Below are positions 1 through 8,594 of a stretch of 51,284 bases of DNA, in pieces (within the stretch, counting starts at the first letter, position 1; each line of letters begins with the position of its first letter). The stretch is from an uncultured Selenomonadales bacterium (lineage in GTDB: Bacteria > Bacillota > Negativicutes > Selenomonadales > Selenomonadaceae). The position numbers and the translations under genes were made by a program. The notes under the pieces were generated by a model. It searched no databases, had not been told where the DNA came from, and was given only the letters and a program-made list of their open reading frames with translations. The DNA lies in contig CAMZHX010000015.1 in NCBI GenBank assembly GCA_947307055.1, positions 1-51,284 of the forward strand, written 5' to 3'.

Positions 1-2014
1 CCGCTTTAATCGGTCGCGCCGAACGAATTTTCCTGTCAAAATCGGGCTTGCCGTTATCGTCGTCGAAAATCGTTTTGCATTCAGGATAATTCGTGCAACC
101 CCAAAAATCGCCGTTCTTACCCTTACGCTTGATAAGTGCATTCCCGCAATTAGGGCACTCAAAAGCATTTTCCGCCTTAGCAAATTTGGCAGTCGTGGCG
201 GCTTCGACAAGTTTGCCGGTGAATTCCACTTGCCCTTCTAAAAAATCTTCCAAAGTGCCGTCGCCATTGCTCATGGAGTGTAATTTATCTTCCCAAATGG
301 CGGTCGAATCGGGATAAGTCATTTCGTCGGGCAGCGCGTCAATCAAAAGATAAGCCGTGTCGGTCGGAAACAAAGTTTTCTTTGAGACCTTCAAGAAACC
401 GCGCTTAATCAAGTCGTCGATAATCGCCGCTCTTGTCGCCTCGGTGCCGATGCCGTAAACGTCCTTGAGTTGCTTTTTAGCGTCGGGATTTTTAACGTAC
501 TTATGAATGTCCTTCATGCCCTGCACCAAACTTGACGAAGTAAAACGCACAGGCGGTTTCGTGACGCCCTTTTTGAGCTGACCTTTCTTGTAGGTGACGG
601 GGTCGCCTTTTTTCATTTGCGGCAAAAGATTATCGGTCTCGTCGTCGGCTTTGACTTTGGGCGCAACGTAAAATTCTCGCCAGCCGATTTGCTTAACGAC
701 TTTGCCGCGTGCCGTGAAAGTTTCGTCCTTGTAATTGACTTCGACAACGGTTTCGTCGTAAACGTGTAGGGGATAAAATTGCACGGCGTAATTTTTCGCA
801 ATGAGTTTATAAATATTGATTTCCATTTCGGAGAACTTGCCGGACAAAAATTTCTGCGTGGGGATAATGGCGTGGTGCGCGGAAATTTTATCGTCGTTCC
901 AAGCGCGGCTCTTAATGGCGGGGTTGGCGTGCGTGACCAAATTTTTCAACGCTTCGTCTTTAGTGGCGGAGAGATTTTGCAAAATTCGTTGCGCGTCTCT
1001 GATTTGAGTTGTCGGCAAGTATTCGCAATCGGAGCGCGGGTAGGTCGTGAATTTTTTTTCGTAGAGACTTTGCGCGGTGTCGAGAACTTGTTGCGGAGTG
1101 TAGCCGAAAGCTTTACCCGCCGCGACTTGTAAGCTAGACAGCGAAAACGGTAGCGGTTGCGATTCTTTTCTTTCGGTCGTCTTGTAGGAAAAAATTATCC
1201 CGTCGAGCGGTTTGGTAGTAAATTTCTTGATAAGTTCGTCGGCGAAATTTTTATCGATGAGTCGTCCTTCCCTATCGAAGGCGGGCAGGTCTAGCATTTC
1301 TTTTGACGGCTTGAATTGCGCGATGAAATCCCCGTTGGCGTGAGCAAACATAATCCGGAGCGTAAAAAAATCTACGGGCTTGAAGTTTTGGATTTCGCGC
1401 TCGCGACGAACGATTAAGCCGAGCGTCGGCGTTTTGACTCTGCCAATCGGCAAAACTAATCTATCATAACCTTTACGCCGCGCCGCCAAAGTATACGCCC
1501 GCGACAAGTTCATACCGACAATCCAATCGGCGCGACTGCGGGCAAGTGCCGACTGCTTGAGGTTAAAAAATTCGGCGTTGTCGCGCAAGTTTGCGTTAGC
1601 GCGGAGAATACTTGTTTCGTCGAGGGCGTTCAGCAGAATTCGTTTGACGGGCTTTTTGTTCCCGACAAAATCTAAGACTTCATCGACGAGCAGTTGACCT
1701 TCGCGGTCGGGGTCGCCGGCGTGAATTATTTCGTCCGCTTTTTCAATCAGATACTTGACGATTTGGAATTGCTCGGCGGTATCCGGATTGACTTCAAGCT
1801 TCCAAACGTCCGGGACAATCGGCAAATCTTCAGCGCGCCAAAATTTATATTTCGGGTCGTAGCCGTCGGGCTTAACAGGTTCCAAGACGTGACCGAAAAG
1901 CCACGTCACCACACCGCCCGCAGTTTTTATGTAACCCCTAGCCTTTTGAGGATTTTTGAGGCAAGCGGCCAATTCGCGAGCCATCGACGGTTTCTCGGCT
2001 ATGTAAAGTCTCAA
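1..2014 (-). CDS. topB: DNA topoisomerase III, 3' end cut by window edge
   Basis: Type IA topoisomerase that decatenates DNA through a transient 5'-phosphotyrosine link. The N-terminus reads LRLYIAEKPSMARELA, the Toprim acidic motif HAGDPDREGQLL lies near residue 100, and the active-site motif TTYPRSDCEYLP lies near residue 327, the position expected for the E. coli-type enzyme. A topoisomerase zinc finger (CPNCG...GCTNYPEC) appears just before the window edge. The start is a TTG at 2014, preceded by GAGGTG seven bases upstream and placing the first residue exactly where family members begin. 671 codons are visible and the stop codon lies outside the window. It is divergent from the glycosyltransferase operon. 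Identification is firm. Confidence 0.95.
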   Translation of the reverse strand, partial: MRLYIAEKPSMARELAACLKNPQKARGYIKTAGGVVTWLFGHVLEPVKPDGYDPKYKFWRAEDLPIVPDVWKLEVNPDTAEQFQIVKYLIEKADEIIHAGDPDREGQLLVDEVLDFVGNKKPVKRILLNALDETSILRANANLRDNAEFFNLKQSALARSRADWIVGMNLSRAYTLAARRKGYDRLVLPIGRVKTPTLGLIVRREREIQNFKPVDFFTLRIMFAHANGDFIAQFKPSKEMLDLPAFDREGRLIDKNFADELIKKFTTKPLDGIIFSYKTTERKESQPLPFSLSSLQVAAGKAFGYTPQQVLDTAQSLYEKKFTTYPRSDCEYLPTTQIRDAQRILQNLSATKDEALKNLVTHANPAIKSRAWNDDKISAHHAIIPTQKFLSGKFSEMEINIYKLIAKNYAVQFYPLHVYDETVVEVNYKDETFTARGKVVKQIGWREFYVAPKVKADDETDNLLPQMKKGDPVTYKKGQLKKGVTKPPVRFTSSSLVQGMKDIHKYVKNPDAKKQLKDVYGIGTEATRAAIIDDLIKRGFLKVSKKTLFPTDTAYLLIDALPDEMTYPDSTAIWEDKLHSMSNGDGTLEDFLEGQVEFTGKLVEAATTAKFAKAENAFECPNCGNALIKRKGKNGDFWGCTNYPECKTIFDDDNGKPDFDRKIRSARPIKA

Positions 2015-2033
2015 GATAATTCACCTCGCGCTG

Positions 2034-2062
2034 ATTATAAAATTTTCCGCGTTGAAAGGCAA
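2034..2062 (-). promoter_or_regulatory. Predicted sigma-70 promoter of topB
   Basis: On the minus strand a TTGCCT -35 (2057-2062), a 17-base spacer and a perfect TATAAT -10 (2034-2039) stand about 20 bases before the topB TTG start. The leader would be short and carry only the ribosome binding site. Confidence 0.6.
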
Positions 2063-2172
2063 TGCATAATTAATATTGCAGGGTTTTTCTTTAAAAGACA
2101 AAAGGATATTCCGAATAAGTGTAGAAAATTCTTGTCGAAATATTTATTACTTTTTGTTTGGGAGCTTTTATA

Positions 2173-3183
2173 ATGAATGAAAAAATTTTGCCGGCAATTT
2201 CCGTCATTATTCCCGTCTTTAATGCTGAAAAATATTTGCCCGTCTGTCTCGAAAGTCTTTTCATTCAAACCTTCAGAAATTTTGAAGTGATTGTGGTTGA
2301 CGATTGCTCGATTGATTCAAGCCTTGTAATTGCTGAAAGTTATCTTGATAAATTTGGCGGGCGTTTGAAAATTATTTGTCTGGAAGAAAATAGCGGGACA
2401 CCCGGCTTGCCAAGAAATATCGGACTCGAACACGCTTGCGGGAAATATATTTACTTTGTGGACAGCGACGATTTTCTTGTCGATAATGCCCTTGAAATTT
2501 TTTATGACTGCGCAGAAAATTATCATGCTGAGGTTGTTTGCACTGAAAACGGTTTCACTTGCGGCGAAGAATTTATACCCAAAAAATTGGAATTCGTGAA
2601 CTATAATAGAGAAAAAATTTTTTATGATATGCCAATTTTCGAGACAGAAAATCTTGCTGAACGTATCGAAAAATTTTTGCGATTCGGCTTCGAATGGCAA
2701 TCTGTTTTAAAATTTTCACGCCGAGATTTTCTAATCGACAACAAAATAATTTTCCCTGCCTCGAAAACTTCTGAAGATGGCGTTTGGACCTTCAAAATCC
2801 TCTGCCGCGCTAAAAAAATTCTGCACATACAAGAGCCGCTTTACGTCCAACGCCTCAATAAAAATTCAATCACACGCAGTAATCGCTCGCTCGAAGAGTG
2901 GATTTCTCTTCATGCAAGCTCGCTAATTAAAAATGTCGACGCACTCGCCAATTTCATGAGTAAAATTGACTTTTTCAACGAAAATCCTGCTCGCTTGAGG
3001 ATTCTTGACTACTTCATAAGCCTTTCACTCGGTCAAATGGCTCTCGTCGGAAAAAAATTAAACTCAAATCAACTTTACGAACTTTTTCTGCAGGAATTCT
3101 CTAAAATAGAAGGTTCATCGCCCGCTTTGAGCGCATATCTCCTGCTTTTAGCCAAATTTTATCGAAGCGAGTTGGCAAAATGA
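2173..3183 (+). CDS. Family 2 glycosyltransferase (first of a tandem pair)
   Basis: GT-A fold glycosyltransferase, expected to move a sugar from a nucleotide-sugar to an envelope or exopolysaccharide acceptor; the substrate cannot be read. The N-terminal SVIIPVFNAEKYLPVCLES, the VVDDCSIDSS segment and the metal/nucleotide-binding FVDSDDF mark family 2. The C-terminal third (RRDFLIDNKIIFP, SEDGVWTFKIL) is shared with the next gene, so the two are paralogues. I chose ATG 2173 rather than an in-frame TTG at 2158, because GGGAG at 2159-2163 is correctly spaced for 2173 and would lie inside the longer version. Its stop overlaps the next start by 4 bases (ATGA), which suggests translational coupling. 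No membrane segment or signal peptide is visible. Confidence 0.88.
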   Translation: MNEKILPAISVIIPVFNAEKYLPVCLESLFIQTFRNFEVIVVDDCSIDSSLVIAESYLDKFGGRLKIICLEENSGTPGLPRNIGLEHACGKYIYFVDSDDFLVDNALEIFYDCAENYHAEVVCTENGFTCGEEFIPKKLEFVNYNREKIFYDMPIFETENLAERIEKFLRFGFEWQSVLKFSRRDFLIDNKIIFPASKTSEDGVWTFKILCRAKKILHIQEPLYVQRLNKNSITRSNRSLEEWISLHASSLIKNVDALANFMSKIDFFNENPARLRILDYFISLSLGQMALVGKKLNSNQLYELFLQEFSKIEGSSPALSAYLLLLAKFYRSELAK

Positions 3184-4160
3184 AAGTCTCCGTCGTTATT
3201 CCCGTCTTCAACGCCGAAAATTATCTCGCCGCTTGTCTAAATTCCGTTTTTAATCAAACTTTGCAGGATTTTGAAGTCATTATCGTCGATGATTGCTCTA
3301 CTGATTCAAGTTTAGCCGTCGCAAATAGTTTTTTTGAGAAATTTGGCGAGCGTCTGAAAATTATTTCTTTGGAAAAAAATACGGGCAATCCTTCCGTGCC
3401 GCGTAACAAAGGCTTGAGCTTTTCTCGCGGTGAATACGTTTTTTTTATGGATAACGACGACCTAATTACTCCCAATGCGTTCAAACTTCTTTGCAATTAC
3501 GCCGAAAAGTTCCGCGCTGATGTCGTTTACATGGAACGCGGCTTCCTTTTGGATGGCGAAAACATTATCTCCGCTAATTGGGATAAAAATTCTTCCAAAA
3601 TATCTATTCCTACCCTCGAAAACCAAAATATCGCCGCTCGTATCGAAAATTTTATCCAAACTGCCTACGGTTGGGCTCCTTGGACTAAATTTTTGCGGCG
3701 TGACTTCCTTATCGCTAACGAAATCGCCTTCCCACTTGTCAAAATCTCCGAAGATGTCCTCTGGACTTTCAAAGTCATTTGCCTAGCCGAAAATTTCTTG
3801 CGAATCCCCGACCAACTCTATATTTGCCGCTCAAGAATCAATTCTTGGTCGCGAATTAGGCGCAATCCGCCCGATGAAATAAAATTTTGGCTAGACCCAC
3901 TCGTTAAAGGCCTCGATTACCTCGATGACTTCATGAAACGCGATTTTTTCAACCAAAATCCTAATCTCCGCTTTGATGTCACGAATTTTTTTGTTAAAAT
4001 GCAAATAGCAGGAATGTTGAACGCTTTGAAGAATTTAAATCGCTGTCAACTCTACGAAATTGTTCACGAATCCTTTTCTGACAGCAAACACGCCGCGTTG
4101 ATTGCAAATTTGTTCGTAGTTATGAATTTTTATCGCGATAGGTTCTTGGAGGTGAAATAA
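3180..4160 (+). CDS. Family 2 glycosyltransferase (second of a tandem pair)
   Basis: Paralogue of the preceding gene with the same architecture: SVVIPVFNAENYLAACLNS at the start, VDDCSTDSS, then FMDNDDL as the DxD-type motif, where the first copy has DSDD. The C-terminal RRDFLIANEIAFP and SEDVLWTFKVI match the first copy. The likely role is adding a different sugar in the same glycan. Translation starts at ATG 3180 inside the end of the upstream gene. Its own stop (TAA, 4158-4160) shares a base with the ATG of the TerA-like gene behind a strong GGAGGTG, so all three genes appear to be one tightly coupled transcript. Confidence 0.88.
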   Translation: MKVSVVIPVFNAENYLAACLNSVFNQTLQDFEVIIVDDCSTDSSLAVANSFFEKFGERLKIISLEKNTGNPSVPRNKGLSFSRGEYVFFMDNDDLITPNAFKLLCNYAEKFRADVVYMERGFLLDGENIISANWDKNSSKISIPTLENQNIAARIENFIQTAYGWAPWTKFLRRDFLIANEIAFPLVKISEDVLWTFKVICLAENFLRIPDQLYICRSRINSWSRIRRNPPDEIKFWLDPLVKGLDYLDDFMKRDFFNQNPNLRFDVTNFFVKMQIAGMLNALKNLNRCQLYEIVHESFSDSKHAALIANLFVVMNFYRDRFLEVK

Positions 4161-5383
4161 TGCAGCTCAGTAAGGGTCAAAAAATCCCGCTCAACGAAAA
4201 TTCCTTAATTTTTAAGCTCGAACGCCAAAATTCCGCGCTCGAAATCGATATCGCCGCTTTTCTCACTCAAAATAACGGAAAAGTCGCTTCTGACGAGGAT
4301 TTTGTCTTCTACGGCAATACTAATCACATTTCAGGCGGCGTTTCCCATAAAAATGACGCCATCGAAGTAAATTTGGACAAAATCCCGCTTCACGTCGAAA
4401 AAATCTCTCTAACTGCCACTATTTACGACGCAGACGCCCGTAAACAAAATTTTAGCATGATTCAAGGCGCAGTTTTGAAGATTTTCGGCCTCTACGGCGA
4501 AATTGCCGCCTTCCCACTCGATAATTTCACTGTAGAGACCGCTATTGTGCTCGGCGAAGTCTATCGATATAAGGGAAATTGGAAATTCAACGCTACCGGC
4601 GCAGGTTTCAGCGGTGGTTTGGCCGCCCTTTGCAATAATTTCGGCATTGAAGTCAAAGATAACGTTCAAAATCCGCCTTCACCGCCTCAATCAACAAAAA
4701 TTAACACTCAACGCACTAAATCTTCCTCTAAACGCGAAAAAATTACAATTCCTCCGCCTCCAATCCAAAATCAACCTAAAAAAGTCGAACTTCGTAAGGG
4801 TCAGAAGGTTAATCTCACTAAAAAAGGCTCAAAACTCGGCGAAATCGTCATAAATCTCAACTGGAGCCAGCCTACAAAAAAATCCGGCTTCTTCGGCAAT
4901 ATCTTCGGAAATAATAGCGGCGGCATCGATTTGGATCTTGCTTGCCTTTTTGAACTCAAAGATGATACAATCGGAGCCATTCAAGCACTCGGAAATCACT
5001 TCGGCTCCCTAAATTCCCCGCCTTACATAGCTTTGGACGGCGATGACCGCACCGGAGCCGTCGCCGCAGGCGAAACTATTCGCGTTAACGGCAATTTCGC
5101 CGATAAAATTCGCAGAATCCTAATTTTTACCTTCATTTACTCCGGCGCGGCGAATTGGGAAGAGGCTAAGGGCGTCGTTACCGTAAATTGCCCCGGTTCG
5201 CCCGAACTTATCGTTAAAATGGACGAATACGGCTCGAAAAAACGCACTTGCGCTATCGCTTTGCTTGAAAATGTCGGCGAAACCTTCAGCGTAGAAAAAA
5301 TTGTCGACTTTTTCGACGATTCCGAGCAAATGGATAGAGCTTTTGATTGGGGATTGCGTTGGAGAGCCGGTTCTAAGGACTAA
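4160..5383 (+). CDS. TerA-like tellurium/stress-resistance protein, two TerD-family domains
   Basis: The N-terminal domain (about residues 1-165) is TerD-like (LSKGQKIPL, DEDFVFYGN, ATIYDADARKQNF, WKFNATGAGFSGGLAAL). A Pro/Lys/Ser-rich linker (about 170-205) joins it to a TerA-type domain (about 208-407: GGIDLDLACLFELKD, LDGDDRTGA, FIYSGAANWEEA, MDRAFDWGLRW). The Ter family is linked to tellurite, phage and envelope stress responses. Odd point: domain 1 lacks the acidic calcium-binding loop that the neighbouring TerD keeps (GAGEGDDEE); the equivalent stretch is only SHKNDAIEV, and DFDLDA has become EIDIAA. Calcium binding by domain 1 is therefore doubtful. It is coupled to the upstream glycosyltransferases by a one-base overlap. 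Confidence 0.85.
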   Translation: MQLSKGQKIPLNENSLIFKLERQNSALEIDIAAFLTQNNGKVASDEDFVFYGNTNHISGGVSHKNDAIEVNLDKIPLHVEKISLTATIYDADARKQNFSMIQGAVLKIFGLYGEIAAFPLDNFTVETAIVLGEVYRYKGNWKFNATGAGFSGGLAALCNNFGIEVKDNVQNPPSPPQSTKINTQRTKSSSKREKITIPPPPIQNQPKKVELRKGQKVNLTKKGSKLGEIVINLNWSQPTKKSGFFGNIFGNNSGGIDLDLACLFELKDDTIGAIQALGNHFGSLNSPPYIALDGDDRTGAVAAGETIRVNGNFADKIRRILIFTFIYSGAANWEEAKGVVTVNCPGSPELIVKMDEYGSKKRTCAIALLENVGETFSVEKIVDFFDDSEQMDRAFDWGLRWRAGSKD

Positions 5384-5428
5384 AAACGCATTTTGCGTAG
5401 TGATAATTACTTTTTGGGAGGAATTTCT

Positions 5429-6007
5429 ATGGCTATCAGTCTGCAAAAGGGTCAGAAAGTCGATTTGACCAAAGGCAACCCCAGTTTGAAGAAACTTTTA
5501 ATCGGTTTGGGCTGGGATGTCAACAAATACGACGGCGGCTTCGATTTCGACCTCGACGCGGCGGCTTTTTTGCTTAATTCGAGCGGCAAAGTCAATTCCG
5601 ACGACGATTTTGTCTTCTACAACAACCTCAAGCATAAAAGCGGCGCGGTTGAGCACATGGGCGATAATTTGACCGGCGCGGGAGAGGGCGATGACGAAGA
5701 AATTCGCGTCGACCTCTCCAAGGTCCCCGCTAACGTCGACAAAATCGATTTCACCGTCACCATTTACGACGCTGAAGCCCGCAAACAAAAATTCGGGCAG
5801 GTCAGCAACGCTTATATCCGCGTCGTCGACGAAGATACCGGCAAAGAGCTTATCCGCTACGATTTGGGCGAGGATTTTTCTATCGAAACTGCTGTTGTCG
5901 TCGGCGAAATCTATCGTAATCGCGGCGAATGGAAATTTAATGCTATCGGCGCAGGTTGGAGCGGCGGTCTTGCCGCACTCGGCAGAAATTACGGTGTCAA
6001 CGTCTAA
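5429..6007 (+). CDS. terD: TerD family protein
   Basis: A 192-residue protein of normal TerD length. It has the full set of family features: [13 protein letters not shown], the [11 protein letters not shown] segment, DDDFVFYNN, an intact acidic calcium-binding loop ([12 protein letters not shown]), [15 protein letters not shown] and a C-terminal [17 protein letters not shown]. TerD proteins are small cytoplasmic calcium-binding stress proteins. ATG 5429 is chosen because GGGAGG lies directly upstream; an in-frame start 36 bases earlier would swallow that site. It follows the TerA-like gene after a 45-base gap and ends before an intrinsic terminator, so it closes the operon. Confidence 0.92.
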   Translation: MAISLQKGQKVDLTKGNPSLKKLLIGLGWDVNKYDGGFDFDLDAAAFLLNSSGKVNSDDDFVFYNNLKHKSGAVEHMGDNLTGAGEGDDEEIRVDLSKVPANVDKIDFTVTIYDAEARKQKFGQVSNAYIRVVDEDTGKELIRYDLGEDFSIETAVVVGEIYRNRGEWKFNAIGAGWSGGLAALGRNYGVNV

Positions 6008-6031
6008 TTCAACGTTTCAACTAAAATTTTT

Positions 6032-6062
6032 CCCCGTCGAAACGCTCGGCGGGGATTTTTTT
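6032..6062 (+). terminator. Intrinsic terminator after terD
   Basis: A stem of CCCCGTCGA (6032-6040) and TCGGCGGGG (6046-6054) with a 5-base AACGC loop and one G-T pair is followed by A and seven T. It ends the glycosyltransferase-ter operon. Confidence 0.85.
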
Positions 6063-6063
6063 A

Positions 6064-6072
6064 TGTTATAAT
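6064..6072 (+). promoter_or_regulatory. Extended -10 promoter element for the DUF3298 gene
   Basis: TGTTATAAT is a perfect TATAAT with an extended TGn element, directly after the terD terminator and about 19 bases before the next ATG. No good -35 is visible because that position falls in the terminator stem. Confidence 0.5.
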
Positions 6073-6090
6073 CCACTTCGAGGTGATTTT

Positions 6091-6723
6091 ATGAAAAAAA
6101 TTATTATGGCAGTCCTTATGGTCGTTTTGAGCGTCCAAAGTTGCTTCGCGGCGGAAATTCATCAAGAAATTTTCAACGGCAATCAAAATTTACAATATCC
6201 CGTCGTTCACGTCTCGGACAGAGCGGTTGAAGAAAAAATTAACGGCGCGATTCTCGACGAAATCAACCGATTTATTAAGGAAATACACTATGCGGCGCAA
6301 TATAATGGCTCGGAAGTCGGCGGAATCTATACGAATTACGAAATTGGCAGTAATGAGGCGGGCAATACCGTTATTTTGAGCATTTTGCTGACCGAAAGCG
6401 TTTATAACAAGGGCGCGGCGCATCCTCTGACGTTCTTACGCGCTTTAAATTTCAATTTGAGTAGCGGCGAGCTTATGGGGATAGATTATTTGCTTGAAGT
6501 CGGCGAGGGCTTGAAGGAAGGCTATCTACTCGAAAAACTCAATCAAAAGTTGGTCGAGAAGGCAGAGCGCGAAAAGCTTTTCATATTCCCCGAATCACTT
6601 CCGCTAAAAAAATTGCCCCAAGACTTTTATTGGGACAAAAATTTGCATGTGCACTTTATTTTTCAGCAATACGAGGTTGCGCCGTATGCAGTGGGCATAA
6701 TTGACGTTGACATTGACGCTTAG
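6091..6723 (+). CDS. Secreted DUF3298-domain protein
   Basis: Starts with a signal peptide (MKKIIMAVLMVVLSVQSCFA, cleavage likely after CFA). The mature part resembles the DUF3298/RsiV-like extracytoplasmic domain: a YPVV strand early, NYEIGSNEAG, the conserved GAAHP turn, FNLSSGELM and, near the end, FIFQQYEVAPYAVG. Related domains occur in PdaC-type deacetylases and the lysozyme-binding anti-sigma factor RsiV, but no catalytic or membrane domain is present here, so it is probably a stand-alone periplasmic or surface module of unknown ligand. The ribosome binding site is GAGGTG. The gene stands alone and its end overlaps the convergent phosphate transporter by 4 bases. Confidence 0.78.
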   Translation: MKKIIMAVLMVVLSVQSCFAAEIHQEIFNGNQNLQYPVVHVSDRAVEEKINGAILDEINRFIKEIHYAAQYNGSEVGGIYTNYEIGSNEAGNTVILSILLTESVYNKGAAHPLTFLRALNFNLSSGELMGIDYLLEVGEGLKEGYLLEKLNQKLVEKAEREKLFIFPESLPLKKLPQDFYWDKNLHVHFIFQQYEVAPYAVGIIDVDIDA

Positions 6724-7715
6724 AAAATCGCCTCGACAAGTCCGAAAGTCAACGCGCCAATCGCCGCAGTTATCGGGATTGTAATTCCCCAAGCCTTGAC
6801 CATTTGTTGAGCGGTGCCCCAACGTACCGCATTAACTCTTTTAGCGGTTCCGACACCCATAATCGAGCCGGAGACAACGTGAGTGGTCGAGACGGGCAAA
6901 TTTAGCAAAGTCGCGCCGAAAACTACGCAAGAAGAATTCAAATCAGCCGCAAAACCGCTCGGAGGTTCCAATTTGAAAATTTTTCCTCCGACGGTTTTTA
7001 TAATGCGCCAACCGCCAGTCGCAGTGCCGATTGCCATAGACGCCGCGCATAAAACTTTGACATAGGTCGGAACTTCAAACGCCGCGATAAAACCGCCGCT
7101 AAAAAGCGCGAGAGTAATAATTCCCATAGATTTTTGCGCGTCGTTGGAGCCGTTTGAAAATGCAATGGCGGCGGCGGATAAAATTTGCATTCTGCGGAAC
7201 TTATCGTTGAGAAAATGCGGAGAAAACTTTTCAAACGCCCGAAAAATGATGTTCATGATGACAATTCCGGTTAGAAAGGCGATAGCGGGAGAGGCGATGA
7301 GCGCGACGAAAATTTTGCCGATTCCGTTCCAATTCAGGCCGTCGAAGCCTGCAGAAATCAAAACTGCGCCGATTAAACCGCCAATCAGGGCGTGAGAGGA
7401 ACTTGACGGCAAACCGATGTACCAAGTCAGCAAATTCCAAGTAATTGCGCCGATAAGGGCGGCAATAATGGTTTTTTCGTCGATTAAGCTGGGTACGCTG
7501 ACAATTCCCGCGCCGATAGTCTTCGCGACGCCGGTCGAGACCATTGCGCCGATAAAATTCATAGTTGCGGCGAGAATTATGGCGTGATTTGGTTGCAGAG
7601 CGCGAGTACTTACGGAAGTCGCGATTGCGTTGGCGGTGTCGTGAAAGCCGTTGATAAAATCAAAGATTAACGCCAAAATTATCACCAATAAGATTAAAAG
7701 TTGTAGTTCGGGCAT
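6720..7715 (-). CDS. pit: Inorganic phosphate transporter, PiT family
   Basis: Polytopic membrane protein of 331 residues that imports metal-phosphate with protons or cations. PiT signatures are seen in both halves: FDFINGFHDTANAIAT near the start, the GLPSSSSHALIGGLIG turn in the middle, FSNGSNDAQKSMGII in the second repeat, and NLPVSTTHVVSGSIMGVG. No PhoU-like DUF47 partner is adjacent, although PiT genes in Bacillota often have one. The start ATG at 7715 follows CAGGAGG. It lies downstream of the redox genes but is separated from gpx by a hairpin, so co-transcription is uncertain. Confidence 0.93.
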   Translation of the reverse strand: MPELQLLILLVIILALIFDFINGFHDTANAIATSVSTRALQPNHAIILAATMNFIGAMVSTGVAKTIGAGIVSVPSLIDEKTIIAALIGAITWNLLTWYIGLPSSSSHALIGGLIGAVLISAGFDGLNWNGIGKIFVALIASPAIAFLTGIVIMNIIFRAFEKFSPHFLNDKFRRMQILSAAAIAFSNGSNDAQKSMGIITLALFSGGFIAAFEVPTYVKVLCAASMAIGTATGGWRIIKTVGGKIFKLEPPSGFAADLNSSCVVFGATLLNLPVSTTHVVSGSIMGVGTAKRVNAVRWGTAQQMVKAWGITIPITAAIGALTFGLVEAIF

Positions 7716-7740
7716 TTTTTTAGCCTCCTGAACAGTTTTT

Positions 7741-7775
7741 AAGCCGAAAAGTCTTTCGACCCTTCGGCTTTTTGA
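7741..7775. other. Hairpin between gpx and pit with T-run only on the + strand
   Basis: AAGCCGAA (7741-7748) and TTCGGCTT (7763-7770) form an 8-bp stem, extended inside by GTC-TTTC-GAC after a 2x2 mismatch. Read on the + strand it is followed by TTTTTGATTTT and looks like an intrinsic terminator, yet no + gene precedes it. Read in the direction of the flanking minus-strand genes it is followed by A residues, so it would act as an mRNA hairpin or processing site rather than a terminator. Confidence 0.5.
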
Positions 7776-7789
7776 TTTTGAGTAAGATT

Positions 7790-8335
7790 TTAGAGCAATT
7801 CTTCAATATCCTTAGCAATATCTGCGGGATTAGTGGTCGGCTCAAATCTTTTTACGACATTTCCGCTTCTATCGATTAAAAACTTAGTGAAATTCCACTT
7901 AATGCCGTCGCCTTCGAGGTATTCAGGGAAATTTTGTTGCAGAGCCTCAAGAAGTTTGCTAGCGATGGGGTGATTCATATCGAAGCCCTCGAATTTTTTC
8001 TGAGCAGTGAGGAATTTGAAGAGGGGCTGAGCATTATCGCCGCGAACGTCGCCTTTAGCGAAAATCGGGAAGGTGACGCCGTAATTGAGCTTGCAAAATT
8101 GCTGAACTTCGTCGTTAGTGCCTGGTTCTTGACCCGCGAACTGATTGCAGGGAAAACCGAGCACGACAAAGCCTTTATCCTTGTAAGCGTCATAAAGTTT
8201 CTGCAGTTCGTCGTACTGGTAAGTGAAACCGCATTTGCTAGCGGTATTGACGATTAAAAGGACTTTTCCCTTGTAGTCAGCAAGCGATTTATCTTCGCCG
8301 CGCTTAGTTTTAGCGGTGAAATCGTAAACGTTCAT
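7790..8335 (-). CDS. gpx: Glutathione peroxidase-family thiol peroxidase
   Basis: A 181-residue cytoplasmic peroxidase of the GPx/BtuE family. The catalytic cysteine is Cys35 in [15 protein letters not shown], followed by [14 protein letters not shown] with the conserved Gln and by [13 protein letters not shown] with the Trp-Asn pair. The residue is an ordinary cysteine codon, so it is not a selenoprotein. Bacterial members of this type usually take electrons from thioredoxin-like proteins rather than glutathione, which fits its place at the end of trxB-grx-grx-gpx, 12 bases after the second glutaredoxin. An AAGGAGG site precedes ATG 8335. Confidence 0.92.
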   Translation of the reverse strand: MNVYDFTAKTKRGEDKSLADYKGKVLLIVNTASKCGFTYQYDELQKLYDAYKDKGFVVLGFPCNQFAGQEPGTNDEVQQFCKLNYGVTFPIFAKGDVRGDNAQPLFKFLTAQKKFEGFDMNHPIASKLLEALQQNFPEYLEGDGIKWNFTKFLIDRSGNVVKRFEPTTNPADIAKDIEELL

Positions 8336-8347
8336 AAATTTGCCTCC

Positions 8348-8581
8348 TTAAGCATTAGCAATCAATTCATCGATTTTAGCCTTATCGAAGCCGAGAACGA
8401 AATTTTTGCCGTCAATCGTGGTGACCGGGACGCTCAAATCACCGGAAATGCGCTGACATTCGGCGGCGGCCTCTTCGCTAAGCTCAATGTCGCGCACTTC
8501 GTATTCAACGCCGCGAGAATCGAGATACCGCTTCAGTTTTTGGCAATAAGGACAGTCCTGAAAGGAAAATACCTGCAACAT
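8348..8581 (-). CDS. Glutaredoxin-like protein, CPYC type
   Basis: A 77-residue thioredoxin-fold mini-protein with the redox motif CPYC at residues 10-13 and the cis-proline VPVTTIDG. It is the length of NrdH/glutaredoxin-3 proteins. It should shuttle electrons, plausibly from the adjacent thioredoxin reductase to the peroxidase. It is a paralogue of the next upstream gene (same length, same CPYC position, same VPVTTID), so a tandem duplication is likely. The ribosome binding site AAGGAGG precedes ATG 8581. Confidence 0.9.
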   Translation of the reverse strand: MLQVFSFQDCPYCQKLKRYLDSRGVEYEVRDIELSEEAAAECQRISGDLSVPVTTIDGKNFVLGFDKAKIDELIANA

Positions 8582-8594
8582 TTAAAATTCCTCC

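Noticed and set aside
4160-5383. Fusion of two unrelated genes by sequencing error
   Set aside because: TerA proteins normally have a TerD-like front and a TerA-type back domain, so the layout is natural.
7790-8335. Selenocysteine glutathione peroxidase
   Set aside because: The active residue is an ordinary cysteine codon and there is no in-frame TGA.
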